Source: Alistipes putredinis DSM 17216
Lineage (GTDB): Bacteria > Bacteroidota > Bacteroidia > Bacteroidales > Rikenellaceae
Assembly: GCF_000154465.1 (NCBI RefSeq)
Contig: NZ_DS499580.1
Span: 310,001 to 374,000, forward strand
Direction: 5' to 3'
DNA length: 64,000 nt
Shown: piece after piece, positions 44,683 to 54,047 of the stretch
Position numbering within the stretch: position 1 is the stretch's first letter
Layout of the letters: each line of letters opens with the position of its first letter
Made by a program: the position numbers and the translations under genes
Notes under the pieces: model-generated
What the model was told of the DNA's origin: nothing
The model's input: the letters and a program-made list of their open reading frames with translations, nothing else
Database searches by the model: none

Positions 44683-46116
44683 ATGAGTGAAGTAAAAGGA
44701 GCGGCGATGGAGCTGGGAACCGAGCGTATCCGCAAGCTGCTCGTTCAATATGCCGTGCCGGCCATTATCGCGATGACCGCCTCGTCGCTGTACAACATGG
44801 TGGACAGCATCTTTATCGGGCACGGCGTGGGGGCGCTGGCCATTTCGGGGCTGGCCCTGACGTTCCCGCTGATGAACCTCGCGGCGGCGTTCGGTTCGTT
44901 GGTGGGTGTGGGCGCCGCGACGCTGGTGTCGATGCGCCTGGGGCAGCGGGATTACGAAACGGCCCAGCGGATTCTGGGGAATGTCGTGGTGCTCAACCTG
45001 ATTATCGGAATCTCTTTCGGGTTGCTGACGCTGGTTTTTCTCGATCCGATTCTCTACTTTTTCGGAGCCAGCGATGCGACGATCGGCTATGCCCGGGAGT
45101 ATATGTCCGTCATTCTGTGGGGTAACGTCGTTACACACATGTATTTGGGTCTGAACGCCGTGTTGCGTGCCGCCGGGCACCCGCGCAAGGCGATGTACGC
45201 CACGATCCTGACGGTGACGATCAATGCGATTCTCGACCCGCTGTTCATCTTCGGCTTCGGCTGGGGCATTCGCGGCGCGGCCATTGCGACCGTGCTGGCG
45301 CAGATACTCGCGCTCGTCTGGCAGTTCCGCATCTTTTCGGACAGGAACGAGCTGTTGCATTTCCGGCGCGGCATCTACCGGCTGAAAGGCAAGATCGTGC
45401 GTAATGTGCTGGCTATCGGCATGTCGCCCTTCTTGATGAACCTTGCGGCTTGTTTCATCGTGATTCTGATCAACAAGGGACTCAAGGAGTACGGCGGCGA
45501 TCTCAATATCGGTGCTTACGGTATCGTCAATCGGTTGGGATTCTTCTTCGTGATGATCGTCATGGGCATCAATCAGGGTATGCAGCCCATTGCTGGGTAT
45601 AATTACGGTGCCCGGCAGTTCGACCGGGTGGATCGGGTGCTGAAATTGACGATCATCGGCGCTACCTGCGTCACCACGCTCGGATTCCTGATCGGCGAAT
45701 TGGCGCCGCGCCTGGCGGTGTCGGTTTTCACGGACGATCCGGAGTTGGTCCGTCTTTCGGCCGAAGGTATGCGCATCGTCTTCTTCTGCTTCCCGATCAT
45801 CGGTTTCCAGATGGTGACGACCAACTTTTTCCAGAGTATCGGCATGGCGGGCAAGGCGATCTTCCTTTCGTTGTCGCGGCAGTTGCTTTTCCTGATGCCG
45901 GGTCTGATTTTCCTGCCCCGCATCTTCGACGAGCTGACGCCCTGGGACGGCAGTTGGGGCGTATGGTGTTCGATGCCGCTGTCGGATTTCCTGGCTTCGC
46001 TGGTTGCCGGTGTCATGCTGTTCTGCCAATTCCGGAAGTTCAAGGCCAAGGCCGCTGCGGGGAGAGGCGAGGTTTCGGGAGCCGAAGTCGAAAACGATCG
46101 CAGAGTGAATGAATAA
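44683..46116 (+). CDS. MATE-family exporter (MepA-like)
   Basis: A 477-residue, 12-helix MATE transporter. VPAIIAMTASSLYNMVDSIFIGHGVG is the first-helix signature, repeated by the second bundle around GMSPFLMNLAACFIVILINK. The start ATG has an unusually good Shine-Dalgarno (aagggagg at 44667-44674) 8 nt upstream, rare in this phylum. It overlaps or nearly touches the next gene, so the two are probably co-transcribed. The exported substrate is unknown. Confidence 0.94.
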   Translation: MSEVKGAAMELGTERIRKLLVQYAVPAIIAMTASSLYNMVDSIFIGHGVGALAISGLALTFPLMNLAAAFGSLVGVGAATLVSMRLGQRDYETAQRILGNVVVLNLIIGISFGLLTLVFLDPILYFFGASDATIGYAREYMSVILWGNVVTHMYLGLNAVLRAAGHPRKAMYATILTVTINAILDPLFIFGFGWGIRGAAIATVLAQILALVWQFRIFSDRNELLHFRRGIYRLKGKIVRNVLAIGMSPFLMNLAACFIVILINKGLKEYGGDLNIGAYGIVNRLGFFFVMIVMGINQGMQPIAGYNYGARQFDRVDRVLKLTIIGATCVTTLGFLIGELAPRLAVSVFTDDPELVRLSAEGMRIVFFCFPIIGFQMVTTNFFQSIGMAGKAIFLSLSRQLLFLMPGLIFLPRIFDELTPWDGSWGVWCSMPLSDFLASLVAGVMLFCQFRKFKAKAAAGRGEVSGAEVENDRRVNE

Positions 46117-46129
46117 AAACCGTTGCACT

Positions 46130-46777
46130 ATGGAACAGGATAAGTTTGTTATCAATATAGGCCGCCAGCTCGGCAGCGGCGGCAAAGCCGTCGGCGAGGC
46201 GCTGGGGCGTCGTCTGGGCGTACACGTCTATGACAAGCAGTTGATCAATCTGGCGGCCGAGCAGAGCGGCCTCTGCACGGAACTTTTCGAGCAGGCCGAC
46301 GAGAAGAAGTCGAGGAGCCTCTTTTCCTCGCTGATCGGTTACTTGCGCATGCCTTTCGGGGGCGACGAGTGCGGGATGACCGACGTGTTGAGCAGCGAGG
46401 CGCTGTTCAAGATACAGAGCGACGTGATCCGCGACATCGCCTCGCGGGAGTCGTGTATTTTCGTGGGCCGCTGTGCCGATTACATTTTGAGGGATCATCC
46501 CCGCGCGGTGAATGTTTTCGTTACGGGGGCCCCGGAAGATCGGGTGCGCCGCCTTTGCGAGCAGGAGAACGTAACGCCCGAAGAGGCCGAAGCGCAGATG
46601 GAGCGTACGGATACCCGCAGGGCTTCCTATTACGACTATTTCAGCAGCGGCAAGTGGGGCGAAGCCGCAACCTACCATCTCTGCATCGATTCCTCGGTGC
46701 TGGGGATCGAAGGTACGGCCGACTTTATCCGGGAGTTTGCGGAGCGTAAACTGAAGATGAACCTGTCCGGGCGGTAG
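46130..46777 (+). CDS. cytidylate kinase-like P-loop protein
   Basis: A 215-residue protein of the cytidylate-kinase-like family. The P-loop is degenerate (INIGRQLGSGGKAVGEALG), with IFVGRCADYILRDH and the adenylate-binding VTGAPEDRVRRL later. Proteins of this type are common near transporters in anaerobes, and the true substrate is unknown. The start MEQDKFVINIG is used; an ATG 21 bp upstream overlaps the MATE stop and is an alternative. Confidence 0.85.
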   Translation: MEQDKFVINIGRQLGSGGKAVGEALGRRLGVHVYDKQLINLAAEQSGLCTELFEQADEKKSRSLFSSLIGYLRMPFGGDECGMTDVLSSEALFKIQSDVIRDIASRESCIFVGRCADYILRDHPRAVNVFVTGAPEDRVRRLCEQENVTPEEAEAQMERTDTRRASYYDYFSSGKWGEAATYHLCIDSSVLGIEGTADFIREFAERKLKMNLSGR

Positions 46778-47040
46778 TCGGCGGCTTCGAGCGTGTTCGG
46801 CATAATCGCAGGGATGCGCGGGGCGGTTTTGGAAAGGAATAAAAGAAACGGTTTTCGGACGGTCGGTGTCGGTGCGACGGAGCGTATTTTCGGTCTGTGT
46901 TCGGTCTGTGGCCCGTGATAACGGTCGATAGCCCGTCGTTCGAGGCGATCTTTTCGGCGGAAGGGTTTGGGCGTCCGACTTTTTTCGAACAGAGCCGTCC
47001 GGGGCGGGATCGTTTTTATTGGCGACGAGCCCGGTTCCTA
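46778..47040. other. gene-free interval
   Basis: I see no gene or clear element. A short duplicated ttcggtctgtg near 46895 appears to be chance. Confidence 0.5.
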
Positions 47041-47072
47041 TTTCGGAAACCCGGAAATTTTATTTACATTTG
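47041..47072 (+). promoter_or_regulatory. prfB promoter
   Basis: TTTC, 20 nt, TACATTTG: 3/4 at -33 and a perfect -7 box. It leaves a leader of about 70 nt. Confidence 0.65.
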
Positions 47073-47149
47073 TTGGAAAAAACAGGCGGGACGGTGATTC
47101 TTGCGGAAGAGCCTGCACGATTCCGGCCTGTAATAATCAATCGGAAAAT

Positions 47150-48263
47150 ATGGTACTTGCAGAACAGATTAAAGAGGCTATAAGACGTCAGGATACGTTG
47201 GGGAGGTGTCTTTGACATCGACCAGCGAAGAATAGAACTCCAGAACGAGGAGGAGAAGACGCAGGTTCCGGGCTTTTGGGATAATCCCGACAAGGCCCGC
47301 GAACAGTTGCGCCGCGTGGCGGGAATCAAGGCGTGGGTCGAGGAGTACGATGCTGTGGTCAAGGAGGTCGAGGACCTGCGGTTGATGCCGGAATTCGTCA
47401 AGGAGGGCGTGGTGACCGAGCAGGAGCTCGACGAACAGTACGCGCGTGCGATGCACCGCATCGAGGAACTCGAACTGCGCAACATGCTGCGCCGTGACGA
47501 GGACCGTATGGGCGCTATCATGGATATCAATTCCGGTGCGGGCGGTACCGAGGCGCTCGACTGGGCGGGGATGCTGCTGCGCATGTACACCCGCTGGGGC
47601 GAGGCGCACGGATACAAGGTCAAGGTGCTCGACTATCAGGCTGGCGAGGAGGTAGGTGTAAAGTCCTGCACGCTCGAATTCGAGGGCGAATACGCCTACG
47701 GCTACCTCAAGAGCGAAAACGGCGTGCACCGCATGGTGCGCCTGTCGCCGTTCAACGCCAATAACAAGCGGCAGACGACTTTCGCGTCGGTGTTCGTGTC
47801 GCCGGCGATCGACGATACGATCGAAATCACGGTCAATCCTGCGGACATCGAGTGGGATACCTTCCGGTCGAGCGGTGCGGGCGGCCAGAACGTCAATAAG
47901 GTCGAAACGGCGGTCCGGTTGCGCTATCACGGCAAGGATGCCGATACGGGCGAGCCGATCGAGTATCTGATCGAGAATATGGAGACTCGCTCGCAGTTGA
48001 TGAACCGCGAAAATGCCATGCGCATCCTCAAGTCGAAACTCTACCAGCGGGAGCTGGACAAGCGCATGGCTACGCAGCAGGCACTCGAAGCTACGAAAAA
48101 ACGCATCGAATGGGGTTCGCAGATCCGCTCCTACGTCTTCGACGACCGACGGGTGAAGGATCATCGTACGGGAGTCCAGACCTCGGATGTCGAGGGGGTG
48201 ATGGACGGCGACCTGGACGAATTCATCAAGGCCTACCTGATGGAGTTCGGCGGACAGGCGTAA
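47150..48263 (+). CDS. prfB: peptide chain release factor 2 with programmed +1 frameshift
   Basis: A 370-residue RF2 made from two frames. The first frame encodes MVLAEQIKEAIRRQDTLGRCL and stops at TGA (47213). The main frame resumes at GAC (47214) as DIDQRRIELQNEEEK. The slip site CTTTGAC with an internal Shine-Dalgarno-like GGGGAGG just upstream is the standard autoregulatory site: low RF2 allows slippage past UGA. The stop-recognition loop is SPF (in VRLSPFNANN) and the catalytic GGQ is in SSGAGGQNVNK. The UGA-specific SPF confirms RF2 rather than RF1. Confidence 0.97.
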
Positions 48264-48290
48264 GCGTGGGGATGTGAGAATATTGCAGGG

Positions 48291-48313
48291 GGGCGAAAAT
48301 TTTATTTTCGCCC
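48291..48313. terminator. terminator between prfB and the convergent gene
   Basis: A 9-10 bp stem (gggcgaaaa with ttttcgccc), 28 bp past the prfB stop and close to the end of the opposing gene. Confidence 0.7.
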
Positions 48314-48335
48314 TCCCTCTTGTTTTAAGTTTGTT

Positions 48336-49172
48336 TTATTCGATCGAATGGATCGAAATCGTATTTCCTGCTGCGGGTCCCCATTTTCCATTCTTTTTTT
48401 GCAGGGCGTCCGTTTCACCCCAGAATCCGTAGTCGCATTGGATGATAGCTTCCGTGAGTGAAGTGTTTATTACGATATAGCTGAAGTAGGGTGATGATCG
48501 TGGATTCGGATAATGTAAAAAGGATGAATAGCACACGGGAAATTTACTTGTATAAAAGTTGAGAGCATGTTGTGAATAAATAAAGCTTTTCGACTTTTTG
48601 ACTTCGGAGTCGATAAAACTGTCAATGGCTTTTTTGTAAGATGGAATGAGTTTTAAGAACCGAATTTGTTGAGGCGCATTGCAGGGACGGTACCCTTTGA
48701 TGATTCGTTGCGGTGTATAATCCATTTGGGAAAACCATTGATGCGACGATAAGTCTTCAGGACGGAAACAATCGAGATATTCTTCGTCACTTAAAATATA
48801 GACGGGAACTTCTCCCGGAAAAACCAAGTTGCCGTTGACGATCCGCCCCTGTTTGTCCGGAGAGAGTTCTTTGTTATTGAAATAATATTTTTCCATTAGG
48901 TAGTCCAAAAGTTGATAAACAGTTGTTGTTAGCTTATCGTTTGTGTCGTATATCGCCGCGGTTCGGCTTTCCTGCTCCCATTTTTCGATGAATTTTTCGA
49001 TTTTTTCCGAAGACTGCTCGGAGCATGCCGTAGTGAGTTCAGAGAGTAGTCGCTCCGCATCTGGAGTGTCTGCGCAAGGGTTACGGTTTTGGGCTTGAAC
49101 GATTCCGAGTGTAGCAAAAGAAACAAAAGCGATAAGCAATACCGGCAAAAATTGGATCAGACGGTTTTTCAT
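48336..49172 (-). CDS. secreted protein of unknown function
   Basis: A 278-residue protein starting MKNRLIQFLPVLLIAFVSFA with a clear signal peptide ending near QAQ. The mature part is mixed, with several Cys (NPCADTP, TACSEQ, GYRPCNAP, FPVCYS) and many aromatic residues; no family is recognised. It is more AT-rich than its neighbours. It stands alone between prfB and the namZ remnant. The Met 7 codons upstream is less likely because it precedes the signal peptide's basic start. Confidence 0.7.
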   Translation of the reverse strand: MKNRLIQFLPVLLIAFVSFATLGIVQAQNRNPCADTPDAERLLSELTTACSEQSSEKIEKFIEKWEQESRTAAIYDTNDKLTTTVYQLLDYLMEKYYFNNKELSPDKQGRIVNGNLVFPGEVPVYILSDEEYLDCFRPEDLSSHQWFSQMDYTPQRIIKGYRPCNAPQQIRFLKLIPSYKKAIDSFIDSEVKKSKSFIYSQHALNFYTSKFPVCYSSFLHYPNPRSSPYFSYIVINTSLTEAIIQCDYGFWGETDALQKKNGKWGPAAGNTISIHSIE

Positions 49173-49259
49173 TTTTATATGGTATAAGTTCAATTAATCA
49201 AAGATAGTAAATTTTCTGTTTTTGATTGACTGATATTTTTAGGTTTATCCGTTTTTTCG

Positions 49260-49950
49260 TATCTGTTGCTTCCGGACAGGCGGCAGATGTCGTCGCAGCG
49301 CGGAATTTACTGTCGGATGCGATCAGCCCGGTTCCGACGGAGTCCGTACGGGTCGGTACGACCGATACGGCGATGTATTATCCCCGGCTTGCAGGGAAGC
49401 GTGTGGCCTTGCTTGCGAATCATACTTCGAGGATCGGCGAACGGCATTTGGTCGATATTCTTCACGCGAGGGGATTCGATGTGACTGCAATCTTCGCTCC
49501 GGAGCACGGATTCCGGGGAACGGCCGATTCCGGAGAGCACATGGGAGGTTCCGTCGATGCGGCGACAGGTATTCCGATCCGGTCGCTCTGCGACGGGAAC
49601 ACGCGGAGGCCTTCCGACGAGGCGATGCACTCGTTCGAGGTGGCGTGAACAGGTTGGATGCGGGCGTGTTATACCTAAATTATATAGAGCGATTGGATGC
49701 CTGCGTAGGTTTCGAGCGGGAAGCCATTGGCCCGGAGCGGCCCAATCTCAACGGAATGCTCATCGACGGACCGATTCTCGAAGAACGATACGAGGCGGGG
49801 TGGAATATGTGTGCCGGATGGTTGTCGAGGGATATGCTGCGGAGGAGATCCGCAACCGGTGGCGGGAGGATATCGGGTTGTCCCGTATTCAAAGAAAGCC
49901 ATCTCTTTTATACGAAGAGCGACCTTTATTCCGTTCTATTCGTGAATAAA
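49260..49950 (+). pseudogene. broken namZ-like (DUF1343) gene
   Basis: Pieces of an exo-beta-N-acetylmuramidase of the NamZ/DUF1343 family lie in three frames. The N-terminal part reads LAGKRVALLANHTSRIGERH then FAPEHGFRGTADSGEHMGG. A middle piece reads RPNLNGMLIDGPILEERYE. The C-terminal piece reads EEIRNRWREDIGLSRIQRKP then LLYEE. Joining them needs at least two frameshifts, and about 450 bp of the usual ~1.2 kb are missing. No start ATG is in frame. The gene is dead; an intact relative would recycle or digest peptidoglycan. Confidence 0.8.
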
Positions 49951-50037
49951 GTCTGCGAGTATGCCGGAATCGCTCGCAAAGCGGAGGAAATGTTGTTTTT
50001 ATTATCCGATTTTTCAGGCCGATTCGAAATAAATTTC

Positions 50038-50045
50038 TATATTTG
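50038..50045 (+). promoter_or_regulatory. -7 box of lipoprotein gene 3
   Basis: TATATTTG, a perfect TAnnTTTG, about 78 nt before the start. The -33 region is poor. Confidence 0.5.
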
Positions 50046-50122
50046 CAACGATGCCCTTTGAATAAATGAGGAGCAGGAACGAAGAAATTTGCATAAATAA
50101 ACCCAATAATTTTTTAATACGT

Positions 50123-51535
50123 ATGAAAATCAAAATGTTTATGTTGGCTGCTTTGGCAGCATTTGCGACCTTGTTCGCTGGTTGTAGCGACGACGAAAAC
50201 AAAACCAACGGTAACGGTGGCAATAACGGAACGGGAGGAGATCCTGTCGAGAGCGAATATAAGGTGACGTTCTCCGACACGTCTTATTACAGTTCGGTTG
50301 CTACGTTCGAGGCGATTACAGAGAATGCCAAGTCCCAGTCTTTTATGGCTGTGGTGTTTGAGACGGCGTTCCTGGAGCAGCAAATTCCCGGAATTACGGA
50401 TAATGATATTGCGAAAGGTGTCATCAACTATTATAAGGCGGAATATATGTCGCAGGGAGCCACTGTTGCTGATATTTACAATGTGCTTACTCAGCAGGGA
50501 CGGTTGCATGGTAGTGTAACTCCTTTGGAATTGGATGTCCCCGGTTTGTCGGCGGGTACATCCTACTCGGTTGTCGTTGCCGGTGTCAATGAGAACCTTG
50601 AAATTGTCGCTAACGGAATCGTTGCCGAGTTTACGACGAAAACGTTGCCCGGCCTGGAGGAGGAGAATTGTACTTTCGAATGGACGGTTGAGCCTAAATC
50701 GACGTCCGTAACAATGAGTTTTACTCCTTCCGATAAGAAGGTGCCCTATTTCTTCTATGCGCTGACAGCTGAAGAGTATAGTTCGGAATGTCAAAACGAC
50801 CCCGCGATACTGAAAGAGCTGCTCCCTTCTTTTATCGCTAACTTGGCCAAGGCTTACCAGATGTCTGTTTCCGAGTTTATGAAGAAACAGCGGATGACGG
50901 GTGATTTGGAGGAGTTCACTTTTACTGGTTTGCTGCCTAAAACGGGGTATGTCGTATTCGTGTGCGGTATGGATGAGTACGGTCGTCCGACGACGGATGT
51001 CAGCGTGAAGGACTTTGAAACGTTGGAATATGTCGCTTCGGATGCTACGGTGGAGAGCGTGGATGTCCGTCTGTATGACGGTGAGGAGGCTTCGTCCATT
51101 GATCCGACTACGTATAAGCCCGATGATTACGGAGGTGCCTATTTCTTGCGATACGTACCCCAGTTCTCCGAAGAGTGTGCCGAGGTTTGGAATATGCTGG
51201 TGACCGATGTGGATTTTTCGGGTGAGTCTGACGACGTGGTTTTGTCTTACATTATGAGTATGGGCTTTGATGCAGATACTTCTATGATGGATATAGTCAA
51301 GCTTCCTGAGGGCCTTATGGTTTACGCTTATATCGTAGCACAGAACGAGGCCGGAGAGTATGGTAATATTTACCGATGTGAACCGTTCGAGGTGAGCAAG
51401 GCTAACCTCAGTCCGGTGGAGGAACTTTTCCCCGAGTCTAATTCGAAGAGCGGAATCTCTTCCGTAGCTTTCAGTTCGGTGGGCAAGATGTGTCCGAAGA
51501 CCGTAAATTCGATGAAAATCGTTAGCGTGTTGTAA
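50123..51535 (+). CDS. Bacteroidales surface lipoprotein with fibronectin-like domains
   Basis: A 470-residue lipoprotein starting MKIKMFMLAALAAFATLFAGCSDDENKTN, with lipobox FAGC and an acidic SDDEN sequence after Cys that favours surface export in this phylum. A Gly/Asn linker follows. Beta domains with strands such as GTSYSVVVAGVNENLEIVA and KTGYVVFVCGMDEYGRPTTD resemble the C-terminal parts of the two poly-G lipoproteins. There is no poly-G tract here, and the leader differs. Ligand and partner are unknown. Confidence 0.8.
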   Translation: MKIKMFMLAALAAFATLFAGCSDDENKTNGNGGNNGTGGDPVESEYKVTFSDTSYYSSVATFEAITENAKSQSFMAVVFETAFLEQQIPGITDNDIAKGVINYYKAEYMSQGATVADIYNVLTQQGRLHGSVTPLELDVPGLSAGTSYSVVVAGVNENLEIVANGIVAEFTTKTLPGLEEENCTFEWTVEPKSTSVTMSFTPSDKKVPYFFYALTAEEYSSECQNDPAILKELLPSFIANLAKAYQMSVSEFMKKQRMTGDLEEFTFTGLLPKTGYVVFVCGMDEYGRPTTDVSVKDFETLEYVASDATVESVDVRLYDGEEASSIDPTTYKPDDYGGAYFLRYVPQFSEECAEVWNMLVTDVDFSGESDDVVLSYIMSMGFDADTSMMDIVKLPEGLMVYAYIVAQNEAGEYGNIYRCEPFEVSKANLSPVEELFPESNSKSGISSVAFSSVGKMCPKTVNSMKIVSVL

Positions 51536-51558
51536 TTCGGCCGCTGACCGAAACCGAA

Positions 51559-51590
51559 GATTCCCGAAGTAATTTCGGGAATCTTTTTTT
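51559..51590 (+). terminator. terminator of lipoprotein gene 3
   Basis: A 10-bp stem (gattcccgaa with ttcgggaatc), 5-nt loop and seven T, 23 bp after the stop. Confidence 0.9.
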
Positions 51591-51861
51591 GCGTCTTTCG
51601 GAACCGGGGAGGAGCAGCTGGAGGAAATTCCGGGAATTGAGTCCGAAATATTTGGCACTTTGTGGAAAAGTATTTAATTTAGTAAAAAATATCGCAATGA
51701 TATACTTTGGTGGATCTCTTTGGGAATGTAGCGCCAAGTCCCTCCGAGGAGGGAATGTCGGGGAGAATTGCATTACAGACGCAGCCACAAGCTGCGAATA
51801 GGCGACCCTTGCGATGCTGCGATCTCGGATGATGGTACATTGAAATATATAATTGCCCAAA
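51591..51861. other. fbp upstream interval with dispersed inverted motif
   Basis: It contains tccctccgaggaggga (51739-51754), the same palindromic core as 6402-6417. AT-rich stretches near 51675-51715 could hold the fbp promoter, but none matches the consensus well. Confidence 0.45.
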
Positions 51862-53862
51862 ATGTTTATTGCAATGAGTGTATCTGTGAACAAGACATAT
51901 TCGGCGGCCGATTTGAAATTCCTCAATTTGCTTTCGGAGAAATTCCCGACCATTGCCGACGCTACGACTGAAATCATCAACCTGGAGGCTATTCTGAACC
52001 TTCCCAAAGGTACCGAGCATTTCCTTACGGACCTTCACGGTGAATACGAGGCTTTCCGCCACGTGCTGAAGAACGCTTCGGGCGTGATCCGGCAAAAGGT
52101 GCACGAGGTTTTCAACAATACTTTGCGCGAATCCGAAATGACGGAGCTTTGTACGCTGATCTACTATCCCGCCGAGAAGCTGCAACTCATCAAGCAGAAG
52201 GAATCGAATCTGGACGACTGGTATAAGGTTACGCTCAACCAGCTGACAGAGGTCTGCCGGGCCGTTTCGGTCAAATACACCCGCTCGAAGGTGCGCAAGA
52301 TGCTGCCTCCGGATTTTTCCTATGTCATTCAGGAGCTTCTCCACGAATCCGATTCGCCGGGATCGCCCAAACAGAGTTATTTCAACGGGATTCTTAATTC
52401 GATCATCTCGATCGGACGGGCGGATGCTTTCATTATCGCCATGAGCAATGTGATCCAGTGCCTGACGATCGACCGTCTGCATATCATCGGCGATATTTTC
52501 GATCGGGGGCCCGGTCCGCACTTCATTTTCGATACGCTGGCCCAGTACAAGATGTACGATATCCAGTGGGGTAATCACGACATTCTTTGGATGGGCGCTG
52601 CGGCGGGAAATTTAGCTTCGATCGCCAATGTGATCCGTGTGTCGGCCCGCTATGACAATCTCGATGTGTTGGAGGACGGCTACGGCATCAATCTGCTGCC
52701 GCTGGCCCGCTTCGCCATGGAAGTTTATGAGAACTCACCCTGCAAGCCCTACCAGCCCAAAGTGATGCAGAATTCGGGCGTTACGGAGCGCGATGTACTG
52801 CTGATGGCCCAGATGCACAAGGCGATTTCGGTGATCCAGTTCAAGATCGAGGGACAGATGATCAAGCGCCATCCCGAATACAAGATGGAGGGGCGGGCTT
52901 TGTTGGAGAAAATCGACTACGAGAAGGGAACCATCGAGATCGACGGCAAGGATTATCCCTTGAAGGACGCCGACTTTCCGACGGTCGATCCCCGGGATCC
53001 TTATAAGCTGACTCCGGGCGAAGATCAGCTTATTCGTACGTTGCAAGCCTCGTTCCTGAACAGCGACAAACTACAGAAACATATCCGGCTGCTCTTTTCG
53101 AAGGGCAGTATGTATCTGATCGTCAATTCGAACCTGATGTACCACGCTTCGATTCCGATGACCGACGAAGGGGAGTTCAAAACAGTCATCGTGGACGGAA
53201 AACCCTATGCCGGACGGAGCCTGCTGGACAAACTGGACCGCCTGACCCGGGAGGCCTATTTCGGTGGCAATGGGGCCAAGAGTCAGCAGATGGCGCTCGA
53301 TTACATGTGGTACTTGTGGTGCGGCCCCGAATCCCCGTTCTTCGACAAGGCCAAGATGGCAACGCTGGAGCGTTACCTGATCGAGGACAAGAAGACGCAC
53401 CACGAGGAGAAGGGAGCTTATTACAAGCATTTGGATGATACGAAGATGTGCAGTATGATTCTTTCGGCTTTCGGACTCGATCCAGAGAAATCCCATATCA
53501 TTTCGGGACACGTGCCCGTGAAGACCTGCAAGGGCGAAAGTCCCATCAAGGCCGGCGGCAAGCTGCTGATGATCGACGGCGGATTTTCCAAGGCGTACCA
53601 TTCCGAAACGGGCATCGCCGGTTATACGTTGATTTACAATTCGCACGGGCTGCAACTGGTGCAGCACGAGCCTTTCGAGTCGGCGGTCAAGGCCGTCGAG
53701 GAGGGAAAGGACATCATCTCTACGAAGGTGATCGTCGAGGCGACGACCGACCGCATCACGGTGCGCGATACGACTATCGGCAAGGAGTTGCAGGTGCAGA
53801 TCGACGACCTGAAGAACCTGCTGGCGGCCTATCGCAGCGGCCAGATCAAGGAACGTAAGTAA
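51862..53862 (+). CDS. fbp: fructose-1,6-bisphosphatase, class III
   Basis: A 666-residue class III (Firmicutes-type) fructose-1,6-bisphosphatase for gluconeogenesis. Metallophosphoesterase motifs are visible: LTDLHGEYEAF, HIIGDIFDRGPGP, WGNHDILWMGAAAG and a late SGHVPVKTCKGESPIKAGG. The N-terminal NLEAILNLPKGTEHFL is a family signature. The start could be MFIAMSVSVNK (used) or the Met four codons on. It is monocistronic. Class III enzymes are large compared with class I and are common in Bacteroidetes. Confidence 0.95.
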   Translation: MFIAMSVSVNKTYSAADLKFLNLLSEKFPTIADATTEIINLEAILNLPKGTEHFLTDLHGEYEAFRHVLKNASGVIRQKVHEVFNNTLRESEMTELCTLIYYPAEKLQLIKQKESNLDDWYKVTLNQLTEVCRAVSVKYTRSKVRKMLPPDFSYVIQELLHESDSPGSPKQSYFNGILNSIISIGRADAFIIAMSNVIQCLTIDRLHIIGDIFDRGPGPHFIFDTLAQYKMYDIQWGNHDILWMGAAAGNLASIANVIRVSARYDNLDVLEDGYGINLLPLARFAMEVYENSPCKPYQPKVMQNSGVTERDVLLMAQMHKAISVIQFKIEGQMIKRHPEYKMEGRALLEKIDYEKGTIEIDGKDYPLKDADFPTVDPRDPYKLTPGEDQLIRTLQASFLNSDKLQKHIRLLFSKGSMYLIVNSNLMYHASIPMTDEGEFKTVIVDGKPYAGRSLLDKLDRLTREAYFGGNGAKSQQMALDYMWYLWCGPESPFFDKAKMATLERYLIEDKKTHHEEKGAYYKHLDDTKMCSMILSAFGLDPEKSHIISGHVPVKTCKGESPIKAGGKLLMIDGGFSKAYHSETGIAGYTLIYNSHGLQLVQHEPFESAVKAVEEGKDIISTKVIVEATTDRITVRDTTIGKELQVQIDDLKNLLAAYRSGQIKERK

Positions 53863-53991
53863 CCGAAGGCAGCATTGCTGCGAAATATCCGTGTCCGGGG
53901 GACTCCTTTTATCCGGTCGGAATTCTGCGAAAGACGACTTTCGAAGGAGCGAATCGGTCTTTTCGGTTCGGCAGTAAGGCGGGGGATAAAA

Positions 53992-54021
53992 GCGGGCCGC
54001 AGCTATTACGCTGCGGCCCGC
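53992..54021 (-). terminator. hairpin between fbp and the convergent lipoprotein gene
   Basis: An 11-bp GC-rich stem (gcgggccgcag with ctgcggcccgc) and 8-nt loop. It is followed by TTTTAT on the minus strand and TTCT on the plus strand. Confidence 0.75.
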
Positions 54022-54047
54022 TTCTACGATATAGACGAAATTGAAAA

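Noticed and set aside
46880..46910. Short direct duplication of ttcggtctgtg
   Set aside because: Two copies only, no target-site or element structure; probably chance.
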